Of a stretch of 64,000 bases of DNA, positions 7,273 to 15,250 are shown piece by piece. The DNA is from Streptomyces sp. HUAS 15-9 (GTDB lineage: Bacteria; Actinomycetota; Actinomycetes; Streptomycetales; Streptomycetaceae), in contig NZ_CP106798.1 of the NCBI RefSeq assembly GCF_025642155.1, positions 8,184,001 to 8,248,000 of the forward strand, given 5' to 3'. The notes below the pieces were generated by a model, which saw nothing but the letters and a program-made list of their open reading frames with translations, was not told where the DNA came from and searched no databases. A program made the translations under genes and the position numbers. How positions within the stretch are numbered: position 1 is the stretch's first letter; each line of letters starts with the position of its first letter.

Positions 7273-7644
7273 TCACTTCCAGGCCGTCTCCACGCAGGGC
7301 GGAGCCTCCGGCAAGTGCTTCTTCGCCCACTCTCCGAGCTCCCTCAGCGCGGGCTCCAGCGCGGCCCCGGACTCGGTCAGCCGGTAGGAGACCCGCAGCG
7401 GCGGTCCTTCGTCGACCTCGCGCACCACGAGTCCGGCGGCGCCGAGCTCGGCCAGCCGGTCGGAGAGCATGCGCTCGCTGATGCCGGGGACGGCCCGGCG
7501 CAGATCGGCGAAATGCGCCGGTTGTTCCACGAGTACGGCCACGATCGGGCCGCTCCAGCGCTTACCGAGCAGCTGGAAGACGCGAGTGATGCCGTCGTCC
7601 ACTCGCTTGCATGCCGCCACGTCGTGGTTCTGATCCGCCGCCAT
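7273..7644 (-). CDS. HxlR family transcriptional regulator
   Basis: 123-residue winged-helix regulator of the HxlR/MarR-like family. CKRVDDGITRVFQLLGKRWSG is the family hallmark with its conserved N-terminal Cys; FADLRRAVPGISERMLSDRLAEL is the recognition helix and VSYRLTESGAAL the wing. HxlR proteins commonly sense electrophiles or oxidants through that cysteine. Start ATG 7644 is preferred; an ATG at 7668 is in frame but has no ribosome site. It is divergent from an azoreductase gene, a classic YodB/AzoR2-type arrangement, with an inverted repeat between them. Confidence 0.88.
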   Translation of the reverse strand: MAADQNHDVAACKRVDDGITRVFQLLGKRWSGPIVAVLVEQPAHFADLRRAVPGISERMLSDRLAELGAAGLVVREVDEGPPLRVSYRLTESGAALEPALRELGEWAKKHLPEAPPCVETAWK

Positions 7645-7688
7645 GGGATCAGGGTACTGCCCTGCCATGAGGGAGTGAAAAAAAGTAA

Positions 7689-7715
7689 GTACCTGTGTTA
7701 GATATAGCTAGGTAC
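7689..7715. promoter_or_regulatory. Inverted repeat GTACCT-N15-AGGTAC, candidate HxlR operator
   Basis: Six-base perfect arms (7689-7694 and 7710-7715) lie between the divergent hxlR-like and azoR genes in an AT-rich stretch (TTAGATATAGCTA). Spacing and position fit a dimeric HxlR/YodB site controlling both genes. Confidence 0.6.
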
Positions 7716-7766
7716 GAAACCTTAGCCCGGCGGCTTCGCCTCGGGCTCGCTCTTCTGGAGACACGC

Positions 7767-8417
7767 ATGGCCACCTTGCTGCACATCGACTCGTCCGTCT
7801 TCCCGAGCGGGGGGTCCGCCTCCCGTGCCGTCGCGGACGTCTTTCGCAAGACCTGGCAGGAGCAGCACCCCGAGGGCACGGTGATCTACCGAGACCTGGC
7901 CTCGAACCCGGTCCCGCACATCACCGCCGACGCCCACACCGCCGGATTCGCCGATCCCGCGGCGCACACCCCCGAGCAGGCGGCGGCCTTCGCCGAGCGC
8001 GTGAGGCTGATCGAGGAACTGGAGCAGGCGGACGCGGTGCTGATCGGCGCGCCGATGTACAACTTCACGATCCCGTCGACCCTCAAGGCGTGGCTGGACA
8101 ACGTGATCCTGTTCGGCCGCACCGCTGGTGAGGCCCCCTCCGCGAAGGGCATCCCCGTCACCGTCGTGGCCAGCCGCGGCGGCTCCTACGCGCCGGGCAC
8201 CCCGCGTGAGCCCTTCGAGTACGTCCAGAACTACCTGAAGGCGATCCTCGCCGACACACTCGCCCTGGACCTGGACTTCATCGTCCCCGAACTCACCCTG
8301 GCCCCGCACAACCCGGCCATGGCCGAGCTCGTACCGCTCTTCGAGTCCTCCCGCGAACGCGCCCTGCAGGATGCGGCGACCAAGGCGAAGGCACTTGCCG
8401 AGCGTCTTGCCGCGTAA
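7767..8417 (+). CDS. azoR: FMN-dependent NADH-azoreductase (AzoR family)
   Basis: 216-residue flavodoxin-fold enzyme that uses NAD(P)H and FMN to reduce azo bonds and quinones. The N-terminus LLHIDSSVFPSGGSASR binds the FMN phosphate; GAPMYNFTIPSTLKAWLDNV and SRGGSYAPGT are family motifs. Length is normal (~200-215). ATG 7767 has GGAG nine bases upstream; an upstream in-frame ATG at 7695 lies inside the operator region and is rejected. It is divergent from an HxlR regulator that probably induces it under electrophile or quinone stress (as in the YodB/AzoR2 pair of Bacillus). Confidence 0.92.
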   Translation: MATLLHIDSSVFPSGGSASRAVADVFRKTWQEQHPEGTVIYRDLASNPVPHITADAHTAGFADPAAHTPEQAAAFAERVRLIEELEQADAVLIGAPMYNFTIPSTLKAWLDNVILFGRTAGEAPSAKGIPVTVVASRGGSYAPGTPREPFEYVQNYLKAILADTLALDLDFIVPELTLAPHNPAMAELVPLFESSRERALQDAATKAKALAERLAA

Positions 8418-8441
8418 CAGCGGCTGATTCGGACTGATTCG

Positions 8442-8464
8442 GTGACCGCTGGGCCACCGGTCAC
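8442..8464. terminator. Stem-loop between azoR and the DUF4177 gene
   Basis: Perfect 7-base stem GTGACCG/CGGTCAC around a 9-base loop, 25 bases after the azoR stop and between convergent genes. There is no U-run, as is usual in actinomycetes. Confidence 0.5.
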
Positions 8465-8540
8465 TCGAACGGGGAGCAGGCGAGCGCGAGGAACGCTCCG
8501 CTCGTCGCGCGCGTCCGCTCCCCGATCGACCGTTGTCTAC

Positions 8541-8756
8541 TTACGCCGACGGGCGCTCAAACGTCAGGAGGAGGCCCTCGACCGCTCCGGGACCTATGCG
8601 GCCCTTGACGTCGGCGGAGGTGATGGCCTTGAGGGCCCAACCCTGCTCGGCGTGCTTGTTGAGGACCTTCTCCAGCTTGTCGCTGTCCAGGGCGTCACCG
8701 ATCAGCGACTCCCGGAAGGTGACGACCTTGTACTGGTATGTGTAGGGGCTGCTCAT
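8541..8756 (-). CDS. DUF4177 domain protein
   Basis: 71-residue protein MSSPYTYQYKVVTFRES..LEKVLNKHAEQGWALKAITS..LLLTFERP. The Y-KVV-F start and the LN-HAEQGW-L motif are diagnostic of DUF4177, a small cytosolic family with no assigned biochemical function. ATG 8756 has AGGAGG nine bases upstream. Monocistronic; convergent with azoR. Confidence 0.85.
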   Translation of the reverse strand: MSSPYTYQYKVVTFRESLIGDALDSDKLEKVLNKHAEQGWALKAITSADVKGRIGPGAVEGLLLTFERPSA

Positions 8757-8959
8757 GGTGCGGAGTCCTCCTGCGGGTCAGCCCGGGTGGGCTGGGATGC
8801 GATGGCCGGGGTCAGCCAATCATCCCCGGGCACCGATGGGTACCTCGGGGCGCTTGTCGTGTCGCCCCGGCCGCCGGGGTATCAGCCTGGGTATCAAGGA
8901 CGTAGCGTGGCCCGCGGCGAGGGCGGATGCGCACGGCGACGGAACCTCATGGTGGCGTG

Positions 8960-9589
8960 ATGTGCTGGAGTGCGACGGCCGATCTCGTGGCCGGCACCGG
9001 TGTGGCGGCCGTTGGGGTGGCCTGTGTGGCACGCGTGCGCAGAAGCCGGGATCGTCCGCTCGCCGCCCTGCCGTTGCTGCTCGGGGCCCATCAGATCGTC
9101 GAGTCGATGGTCTGGGAAGCGGGCGGTGGCAGTGGGCCCGCCACCGTCGTCTGGGCCGTGATCGCGCTGCCGCTGCTGGCCGTCTGGGTCCCGGTGGCCG
9201 TGGTGTGCGCCGCCCCACGGCAGGCCCGGCGCGGGCTGGTCCTTCCCCTCGCGGTAGGAGTGCTGACGGGCGCGGTGCTCGTGTACGCCGTTGCCACCGG
9301 CCCGGTGACGGCCGAGATCCGCGGCCGCACGGTCGGCTACGCGGTCGACCTTTCCCATCCGCAACTACTCGTCGCGGGCTACCTGCTGGCCACCGTGGGC
9401 TCATTGCTCCTGTCCGGTGACCGGCGGCTGGTGGTGCTGGGGATCGTGGTCGCCGTCGGCGCGCTCGTCTGCTGGGCCCTGTGGCGCCTGGAGTTCGTCT
9501 CGACCTGGTGCGCGCTCGCGGCGGTGTGCTCGGTGGTCCTGCTCGGATGGACGGGTGCGCGCCCGGTCCCCTTGGAGGTACGGCCCTGA
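8960..9589 (+). CDS. DUF6629-like multi-pass membrane protein
   Basis: 209-residue membrane protein with six or seven hydrophobic helices. It begins MCWSATADLVAGTGVAAVGV, the signature start of a Streptomyces membrane family I associate with DUF6629; a GAHQIVESMVWE motif lies at the second helix. ATG 8960 is chosen because the conserved MCWSAT start follows directly; the longer GTG-type start at 8927 adds no conserved residues. Function unknown. About 110 bases separate it from rpmG. Confidence 0.75.
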   Translation: MCWSATADLVAGTGVAAVGVACVARVRRSRDRPLAALPLLLGAHQIVESMVWEAGGGSGPATVVWAVIALPLLAVWVPVAVVCAAPRQARRGLVLPLAVGVLTGAVLVYAVATGPVTAEIRGRTVGYAVDLSHPQLLVAGYLLATVGSLLLSGDRRLVVLGIVVAVGALVCWALWRLEFVSTWCALAAVCSVVLLGWTGARPVPLEVRP

Positions 9590-9699
9590 ATCGGACAGCC
9601 AGGCCGGAGAGTGCCCGGGAATGCGGCGATGAGGGCAGCTGTTACATCCGTAGCTGACATGCCCGGGACAAGATCGGGATGTGAGTGAAGGAGGAACTC

Positions 9700-9864
9700 A
9701 TGGCACGCACCAGCACACGCTCCGTGGTCAGGCTGAAGTCGACGGCGGGGACCGGAGTCACCTATGTGACGCGCAAGAGCCGTCTCAACGACCCTGACCG
9801 GCTCGAACTGCGCAAGTACGACCGAGTGGCGGGGGCGCACGTCCTGTTCCGCGAGGAGCGCTGA
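9700..9864 (+). CDS. rpmG: 50S ribosomal protein L33, zinc-free (C-) paralogue
   Basis: 54-residue L33 with the family pattern [29 protein letters not shown] ... LFREER (quoted in parts: [32 protein letters not shown]). It has no CxxC pair, so it is the zinc-independent form that replaces the zinc-binding L33 under zinc limitation. ATG 9700 follows GAAGGAGGAACTC. In Streptomyces such a gene is usually followed by an alternative rpmJ (L36); here that partner is only a remnant. No Zur-box-like AT-rich palindrome is visible upstream, unlike typical Zur-controlled copies. Some normally conserved positions differ (VVRLKS, GTGV), which may mean relaxed constraint. Confidence 0.9.
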   Translation: MARTSTRSVVRLKSTAGTGVTYVTRKSRLNDPDRLELRKYDRVAGAHVLFREER

Positions 9865-9963
9865 ACGCAGCCGCAGCGCACGCTCACGCAGGTGGTACAC
9901 CGCCGGGGCGTGACCTTCGTCGTGAACAAGAAGAATCCACGCTTCAAGGCGCGCCAAGGCTGA
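9865..9963 (+). pseudogene. rpmJ: rpmJ (L36) remnant lacking its N-terminus
   Basis: From 9889 the sequence encodes QVVHRRGVTFVVNKKNPRF followed by KARQG and a TGA at 9961, the C-terminal two-thirds of the alternative (zinc-free) L36. The first ~16 residues, including the start codon, are missing. Instead the rpmG stop codon is followed in the same frame by a short unrelated stretch (TQPQRTLT). The only in-frame start is a GTG at 9892, without a ribosome site, giving 24 residues. This looks like a deletion that removed the rpmG-rpmJ junction. Confidence 0.82.
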
Positions 9964-9982
9964 CCGAAGGTGCGCCCGAGCC

Positions 9983-10015
9983 GACGGGCCGGGGCTGAGC
10001 GGCCCCCGACCCGTC
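9983..10015. terminator. GC-rich hairpin after rpmG/rpmJ remnant
   Basis: GACGGGCCGGGGC pairs with GGCCCCCGACCCGTC around a TGAGC loop, 20 bases after the remnant's stop. It is the first of two hairpins in a row. Confidence 0.6.
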
Positions 10016-10021
10016 CACTTC

Positions 10022-10057
10022 GATGGCCTCGGACCGTGAGAGCGGTCCGAGGTCATC
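10022..10057. terminator. Second strong hairpin
   Basis: Perfect 10-base stem CCTCGGACCG/CGGTCCGAGG (10027-10052) around TGAGAG, extended by GATG/CATC outside one mismatch. Isolates the rpmG unit from the sigma-factor gene. Confidence 0.65.
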
Positions 10058-10080
10058 GGCATGCCCGGGACCGGCCTCAC

Positions 10081-10094
10081 GTGACGTGGATCAC
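10081..10094. promoter_or_regulatory. Possible Crp-like site GTGA-N6-TCAC
   Basis: GTGACGTGGATCAC upstream of the ECF sigma gene matches the GTGA-N6-TCAC half-site pattern used by Crp/Fnr proteins. Only four bases per arm match, so chance is a serious alternative. Confidence 0.3.
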
Positions 10095-10173
10095 GCCCGG
10101 CGAGTGCAGCGCCGCGGGCAGGCCAGTGCCTTTTCTCTGATGTAGGCAGCCGGCAAGAACGGGGACCGCAGGG

Positions 10174-10683
10174 ATGGAGCAGCAGACACGGGCCGCTGAG
10201 TACGACGAGTTCGTGGCGTCCCGTTGGTCGGGGTTGTTCCATCTGGCCCGTCTGCTCACCGGAGGTGATCGGCATCGGGCCGAGGATCTGTTGCAGGAGT
10301 CATTGGTCAAGCTGTGGTTCGTCTGGCCGAAGATCGCCGACGAGGCGCCGGAGGCGTACGTACGCAAGGTGCTGGCCCGTGCCGCCGGACGCTCGGCCCG
10401 GCGTCGGTGGTGGGGTGAGCGTCCCGTCGAGGAACTGCCCGAGGTGGTGGCGACGGGCGACATGTCGGCGACCGTGGCCGAGCGTTCGCGGCTGGAGGCA
10501 GCACTCGCCCAGCTGAGTCCGCGGCAGCGGGCGGCCGTGGTCCTGCGCTATTACCAGGACCTGCCCGACCGGCAGGTCGCCGAGGTGCTGGGGTGCCCGG
10601 TGGGCACCGCGCGGTCCCATGCCTCGCGTGGAGTGGCCCGGCTGCGTCAGCTCCTGGCCGACGTCATCGAGCCGGTGAGGTGA
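10174..10683 (+). CDS. SigE-family ECF RNA polymerase sigma factor
   Basis: 169-residue ECF sigma factor. Region 2: EYDEFVASRWSGLFHLARLL and RAEDLLQESLVKLWFVWPKI; region 4: LAQLSPRQRAAVVLRYYQDL, then DRQVAEVLGCPVGTARSH. It belongs to the group annotated as SigE family in Streptomyces. ATG 10174 follows GGGACCGCAGGG. A gene for a membrane protein with an anti-sigma-like layout starts 10 bases after its stop, followed by two envelope glycosyltransferase genes, so the sigma factor probably responds to an envelope signal. Confidence 0.93.
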   Translation: MEQQTRAAEYDEFVASRWSGLFHLARLLTGGDRHRAEDLLQESLVKLWFVWPKIADEAPEAYVRKVLARAAGRSARRRWWGERPVEELPEVVATGDMSATVAERSRLEAALAQLSPRQRAAVVLRYYQDLPDRQVAEVLGCPVGTARSHASRGVARLRQLLADVIEPVR

Positions 10684-10693
10684 GGAAGGAGCC

Positions 10694-11218
10694 ATGGACC
10701 ACTTCGAGCGGCAGTTGGCGCGGCTGATGCACAGCGCCCAGGAGCACATCCCCTTCGAGCCCGAGCAGCGGGAGCGACTGCGGGCCGGTGTGCGGTCCCG
10801 CAGGCGTGTCCGCGCTGTGCAGAGGGCCGCCGGTTCCGCCCTGGCGGTCGCCGGACTCGGCATCGTCATCCTCCTGTGGCCCCACGCCCCGGTCAGGAAC
10901 GAACCCAGCGGTCCCGACCCGCGGCCCGCGATCAGTCCGTCGGACCCCGCCACCACGTCACCCACGCCGGACACCACCGAGAGCGAGACTCCCTCCTCGT
11001 CCGCGACGACGATCCCTCCGTACACCGGCGGCCCGCCGACGACCTCCGCACCGCCTGCCACGGAAGGGAGTTCGGACCCGAGCACCCCAGCCGCGACCGA
11101 GTCGGCGGACACGGCCACCTCGGGGAGCACGGTCACCGCACCCCCGCCCTCGGCGTCCTCGACGGCACGGGTCGACACGTCGGGCGAACCTTCGTCGGTG
11201 GTCAGCCCGAGCGGTTAG
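10694..11218 (+). CDS. Single-pass membrane protein, likely anti-sigma partner
   Basis: 174 residues: a cytoplasmic ~42-residue N-terminus (FERQLARLMHSAQEHIPFEP), one membrane helix near residues 45-63 (SALAVAGLGIVILLWPH), and an ~110-residue Ser/Thr/Pro-rich extracellular tail of low complexity. The gene lies 10 bases after the ECF sigma gene, the usual place for its anti-sigma factor. No HxxxCxxC zinc motif is present, so it is not a classic ZAS anti-sigma factor. The extracellular tail resembles a stalk or a substrate for O-mannosylation. Role inferred from position. Confidence 0.75.
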   Translation: MDHFERQLARLMHSAQEHIPFEPEQRERLRAGVRSRRRVRAVQRAAGSALAVAGLGIVILLWPHAPVRNEPSGPDPRPAISPSDPATTSPTPDTTESETPSSSATTIPPYTGGPPTTSAPPATEGSSDPSTPAATESADTATSGSTVTAPPPSASSTARVDTSGEPSSVVSPSG

Positions 11219-11320
11219 CACGCGCGGCACGTCCCCGGAACGCGTACACCACCCCTCATCCACCCGGCACTCCGGCGTGCCTTCGGCATGCCCCGCGAAC
11301 CATCACGAACAAGGAACAAC

Positions 11321-12580
11321 GTGACGAATCCAAGGTTGGCCTCGGCGCTGGACATCGCCCCTCTGCCACCACGGGCACCACTGCCGACGCACCATGACGA
11401 GCCCGTGCTGGACGTGGCGGTGCCGGTGTTCAACGAGGAGACGGACCTTGAGCCGAACGTACGGCGGCTGCATGCGCATCTGCGGGAGACGTTCCCCTAC
11501 CCGTTCCGGATCACCGTCGCGGACAACGCCAGTACCGACGCGACCCCGCGGATCGCCGCGCGCCTCGCCGAAGAACTGCCCGAGGTGGAGTGGATACGAC
11601 TGCGGGAAAAGGGGCGCGGCCGGGCGCTGCACGCGGCCTGGTCGGGGTCGCGGGCCCCTGTCGTCGCGTATGTCGATGTGGATCTGTCCACCGGTCTGGC
11701 GGCGCTGCTTCCCCTCGTCGCCCCGCTGATCTCGGGCCACTCCGACCTCGCCATCGGCACACGTCTGGCCCCCGGCTCACGCGTGGTCCGCGGGCCCAAG
11801 CGGGAGGTCATCTCGCGCGGTTACAACGCCCTGTTGCGCTGCACGCTCGCCGTGGGGTTCTCGGACGCCCAGTGCGGATTCAAGGCCGTACGGCGCGACG
11901 TCGCCGAGCGGCTGCTGCCCCTCGTACGCGACTCCGGCTGGTTCTTCGACACCGAACTGCTGGTGATCGCCGAGCGGGCCGGGCTGCGTATCCATGAAGT
12001 GCCGGTCGACTGGATCGACGACCCGGACAGCCGGGTCGACATCCGTGCCACCGTGCTCGCCGATCTGCGCGGCATCGCCCGGGTCGCCAGGGCGTTGGCC
12101 CGTGGCACGCTCCCATGGGCCGCGCTGACTCGCAGCAGAGCCGACGATCCACCCGACGGGCAGACCAGGCAACTGACGTGGTGCGCGGTCATAGGAGTGG
12201 CGAGCACACTCGCGCATCTGCTGCTGTTCATGGCGCTGCGCCCGGCCGCCGGGCAACAGGCCGCCAACGCCCTTGCGCTGCTGGCCTGTTCGATCGTCAA
12301 CACGGCCGCCAACCGGCGACTCACCTTCCGGCTGCGCGGTCGGCACGACGCCCTGCGCCATCAGGCCAGAGGACTGGTGACCTTCGTCGTGGGCCTGACG
12401 CTGACGGCGGGCTCGCTCGCCGCCCTGCACCTCGCGGCGCCCACGGCCGGCCGCGGCGCCGAACTCGCCGCACTGGCCGCCGCCCATCTCTCCGTGGCGC
12501 TGCTGCGGTTCCTGCTCATGCGGGCCTGGGCGTTCCGCGCCCGGCCCCGCCGACACCTGACGGGACCCGCCACTTCATGA
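11321..12580 (+). CDS. GT2 glycosyltransferase fused to a GtrA-like membrane domain
   Basis: 419-residue two-domain protein. Residues ~30-270 are a dolichol-phosphate-mannose-synthase-type GT2 domain: VAVPVFNEETDLEPNVRRL, DNASTDATPRIA, the metal-binding D119-V-D121 in YVDVDLSTG, and FDTELLVIAERAGLRIHEVP. Residues ~285-415 are four hydrophobic helices typical of GtrA-like flippase proteins (TWCAVIGVASTLAHLLLFMAL, then NTAANRRLTFRL). Such fusions make and move polyprenyl-phosphate sugars. GTG 11321 with AAGGA upstream is preferred to the ATG at 11288. It overlaps the next gene by ATGA. With the sigma factor and anti-sigma-like gene it may build an envelope glycan or glycosylate secreted proteins. 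Confidence 0.88.
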   Translation: MTNPRLASALDIAPLPPRAPLPTHHDEPVLDVAVPVFNEETDLEPNVRRLHAHLRETFPYPFRITVADNASTDATPRIAARLAEELPEVEWIRLREKGRGRALHAAWSGSRAPVVAYVDVDLSTGLAALLPLVAPLISGHSDLAIGTRLAPGSRVVRGPKREVISRGYNALLRCTLAVGFSDAQCGFKAVRRDVAERLLPLVRDSGWFFDTELLVIAERAGLRIHEVPVDWIDDPDSRVDIRATVLADLRGIARVARALARGTLPWAALTRSRADDPPDGQTRQLTWCAVIGVASTLAHLLLFMALRPAAGQQAANALALLACSIVNTAANRRLTFRLRGRHDALRHQARGLVTFVVGLTLTAGSLAALHLAAPTAGRGAELAALAAAHLSVALLRFLLMRAWAFRARPRRHLTGPATS

Positions 12581-13857
12581 ACACCCGTACCGACCCGACG
12601 CCGACCTTCACTCCGGCTGCTCTGCCCGGCCAGGAACCAGAACACCCGTCGCCCCCGACTCCCGGCCCGAGCCACCGCATACGCGAGACGGCCCGTCACT
12701 ACGCTCCCGCCCTGGCCCTGTACGGCGCCCTGAAGCTCATCGGCTTCTGCACCTTCATGTACCTGCTGCACTCCGCAGGGGACTACCGGACGAAGCACCC
12801 ACGGTTCGGCGGCGGAGCACATGCCTGGGACGTCCTGGGCACCTGGGACGGCTGGTGGTACCAGCAGATAGCGATGCACGGATACCACCCGGAGCTCGTG
12901 CCGGTGCCCGGTGCCACGGGTCTGATCACCCTCCAGGGCAACGCGGCGGCGTTCTTCCCGCTCTACCCCGCGTTGATGCGGCTCACCTCCGAGATCACCG
13001 GACTCGGCCCGTACGGCGCCGGCTTGCTGGTCTCCGTCGTCGCCTCGTTCGTCGCGGCCATGGGGATCTTCGCGGTGGCCGAACTGCTCGGTGGCCCGCG
13101 GGCCGGGTTGGCCGCGGCCGGCCTGTGGGCCGTATGGCCCGGTTCCGGCGTGGAGTGGGCGGTCTACTCCGACTCCCTCTACGTGGCTCTCGCCGCCTGG
13201 GCCTGCTACGCCGTACTCACCCACCGCTGGCTCACCGCGGGTCTTCTCACCTGCGCGGCGGGACTCAACCGCCCGACGGCCGCCGCCCTGATCGCGGCGC
13301 TCGCCGTCGCCGCGGCCGGCGCACTGCGCCACCGCCGCGACGGTGTCCTGCGCCCGCTGGCCGCGATGGCCCTGGCACCGCTCGGCCTGCTGGGGTACCT
13401 GGCCTGGGTCGGCCACCGAATGGGCGACTACGGCGGCTACTTCAAGCTCCAGGCCGGTGCCTGGGCGCATGAGTTCGACTACGGCCGGCAGACCCTGGAC
13501 GTGCTGACATCCGTCCCGGTGGGCCACTTCGACTACCTCTTCGCGTTCCCCTTCGAGGACGTCATCGGCGTCGCGACGGTCCTGCTGGCCCTCGCACTCA
13601 TCCCCCTGCTGATCCGGCTGCGGCCCCCGGTGGTGCTGGTCGTCCACACCGTCCTCACCATCGCCCTGGTCCTGGGCAGCCAGCAGATCTTCGGCAACGT
13701 CTCCCGCTATCTGCTCCCGGCCTTCCCGCTGTTCATCCCCCTCGCCATGGCCCTGCGCCGTCTGAGCCTGCCCCTCCAGTGCACGCTGCTCGGCATCGCG
13801 GCACTGGCCTCCGGCTCCTACGCGGGCTATGTCCTCTTCGAACTCGGGGTGCCGTAG
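12577..13857 (+). CDS. PIG-V/PMT-like integral membrane mannosyltransferase
   Basis: 426-residue membrane protein with 9-11 helices. The loop after helix 1, LGTWDGWWYQQIAMHGY, carries the acidic/aromatic signature of the PIG-V-type GT-C mannosyltransferases, which use lipid-linked mannose on the outer face. Other marks are FFPLYPALMRL and YSDSLYVALAAWACYAV. It starts at ATG 12577, overlapping the GT2-GtrA stop (ATGA), so it is translationally coupled to the enzyme that probably makes and flips its lipid-linked sugar donor. A possible acceptor is the Ser/Thr-rich membrane protein two genes upstream (inference). Confidence 0.88.
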   Translation: MNTRTDPTPTFTPAALPGQEPEHPSPPTPGPSHRIRETARHYAPALALYGALKLIGFCTFMYLLHSAGDYRTKHPRFGGGAHAWDVLGTWDGWWYQQIAMHGYHPELVPVPGATGLITLQGNAAAFFPLYPALMRLTSEITGLGPYGAGLLVSVVASFVAAMGIFAVAELLGGPRAGLAAAGLWAVWPGSGVEWAVYSDSLYVALAAWACYAVLTHRWLTAGLLTCAAGLNRPTAAALIAALAVAAAGALRHRRDGVLRPLAAMALAPLGLLGYLAWVGHRMGDYGGYFKLQAGAWAHEFDYGRQTLDVLTSVPVGHFDYLFAFPFEDVIGVATVLLALALIPLLIRLRPPVVLVVHTVLTIALVLGSQQIFGNVSRYLLPAFPLFIPLAMALRRLSLPLQCTLLGIAALASGSYAGYVLFELGVP

Positions 13858-14562
13858 TCAGCCGGCGTTCCAGCCCGGCACCGCCGGCAGCACCCGCTCT
13901 TCGACGCGGAACAACGCGGCGTCGTCGGGCGGCACGTCGTCCTGGCGCCAGATGGTCACCTCGAAGGTGCCGCCGCCGTCCTTGGGGTTCCTGGCGACCG
14001 TCAGGCAGCGGGCGATGCCCCCGGGTCCGGTATCGGCCTTGTTGCCGTTGAACGTGATGGCGATGGTCTGGTCCGAGTAGAGGACCGCCGGGTGCCCCAG
14101 GACGGTTTGCTTCTGCGCGTTCCGGCCCATGAGGTCGGCCGTCTCGGTGACCGAGAGATCGTCGTAGGAAGCCGAGAGCTTCACGGAGTAGGTCGGCAGC
14201 GCCACGTCCGCCTCGGGAGTGGCGATCCTGGTGCCGCCGGCGAGCTTGAACTCGCTTTCGCCGCCCGATGCGGTTTCCGCCTGCTCCGCCGGCGTTCCCA
14301 GCAGCCTGGGCAGGTCCGGACGGTTCAGCGCCGTGCACAGCCGCGCCCCGGACACACGCTTCGACGACTGCCTCTTTTTTGTATGAGCGCTCGAGGTGTC
14401 CGTGCTCGAGCGCACGGCCGGTCCGCTGTCACCGCCGCTGTTCCCGGAGACTTCATCCAGCCCCCACATACCGCCTATCAGGCCTCCCACCAGCACTACT
14501 GCCGCCGTTGCCCGGACCCCCGCACTCGGGCCCTTCTCGGATTCGGCGAAATCGTCGGCCAT
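13858..14562 (-). CDS. DUF6215-like membrane-anchored protein
   Basis: 234-residue protein with a short cytoplasmic N-terminus, one membrane helix (residues ~17-36, RATAAVVLVGGLIGGMWGLD) and an extracytoplasmic domain. Two cysteines (RLCTALNRPDL and IARCLTVARN) may form a disulfide. The start MADDFAESEKGPSAG and the layout match a Streptomyces family I know as DUF6215. Function unknown. It ends directly against the mannosyltransferase stop (convergent). Confidence 0.72.
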   Translation of the reverse strand: MADDFAESEKGPSAGVRATAAVVLVGGLIGGMWGLDEVSGNSGGDSGPAVRSSTDTSSAHTKKRQSSKRVSGARLCTALNRPDLPRLLGTPAEQAETASGGESEFKLAGGTRIATPEADVALPTYSVKLSASYDDLSVTETADLMGRNAQKQTVLGHPAVLYSDQTIAITFNGNKADTGPGGIARCLTVARNPKDGGGTFEVTIWRQDDVPPDDAALFRVEERVLPAVPGWNAG

Positions 14563-14850
14563 GTCCCCCCCACCTTGCTGTTCGCGCCCTATGCGTGTGC
14601 TGCGGAGCCTGATCGGTGATCATCTCGTGGGGAAACAGAGTTGTGACTGTGAAGATCGGGCATGTGGCGCACCTGAGTTGGGCGGACGCGATGCCGAAGG
14701 CCGTGCCGTCGTCCCGGCCGCCTCACCGACCACGACACACCGCACGAACAACGCATGACTGTGGCCGGATTAGTCGTCTGACGGGTGTTCGAAGCCGGTG
14801 ATACTCAGGGCTGGGCAATCCGCCCGATTTCCTACGTCCGGAGGCTGCTG

Positions 14851-15051
14851 ATGCCCCAGACCAGTGTTCACACCGCCGCAGTGCTCGACGCCTGGCTGTC
14901 GGGTGCCGAGAGCGCGTACGGCCAGATCAACCCCGCCGGGCCGCTCTACGTCGGCGGTGCCGCCGCCGAGGCTGCGCTCACCGACCCGAGCGACTCCCTC
15001 TACGGCTTCTGTTCCAGCCCGAGCGGGTCGCGCGGCAGTTGGTGCTGCTGA
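14851..15051 (+). CDS. Candidate class II lanthipeptide precursor peptide
   Basis: 66-residue peptide upstream of the lanM gene. The N-terminal ~43 residues are leader-like: MPQTSVHTAAVLDAWLSGAE, then NPAGPLYVGGAAAEAAL. The C-terminal end SLYGFCSSPSGSRGSWCC holds Cys54, Cys65 and Cys66 and many serines, which a LanM could dehydrate and join to the cysteines as lanthionine rings. A GG at residues 35-36 is a possible but unusual processing point. ATG 14851 has CGGAGG eight bases upstream; a longer start at 14785 would add 22 non-leader-like residues. Small NPAGPL..GG peptides with Cys-rich tails (DUF6229-type, from memory) sit beside lanM genes in other actinomycetes. No transporter or leader peptidase gene is adjacent. 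Confidence 0.68.
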   Translation: MPQTSVHTAAVLDAWLSGAESAYGQINPAGPLYVGGAAAEAALTDPSDSLYGFCSSPSGSRGSWCC

Positions 15052-15250
15052 TCGCCGGGGGCGTCACCAGACCCTGGGGCGCCACCACGCAGTGAGGTCC
15101 GAAGACAGGAGCGTGGGGAACCGCCTGCCGAGCACGGCCGGTCGCGCGGTTCCCCGCGTTGGTCCGGGGCGCCTGACAGGGCGCGGACGCGCGGCGGAAT
15201 GCGGCAGGCGGAATGCGGGATGCGGCTCGCGGAATGGGGACGGTGGACGG

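Noticed and set aside
9600..9699. Zur box upstream of rpmG
   Set aside because: Searched for the AT-rich TGAAAAT-type palindrome; nothing comparable is present.
14864..15250. N-terminal extension of LanM by 129 residues
   Set aside because: Arg/Pro/Ser-rich, overlaps the precursor gene out of frame and has no DUF4135 similarity; GTG 15251 fits better.
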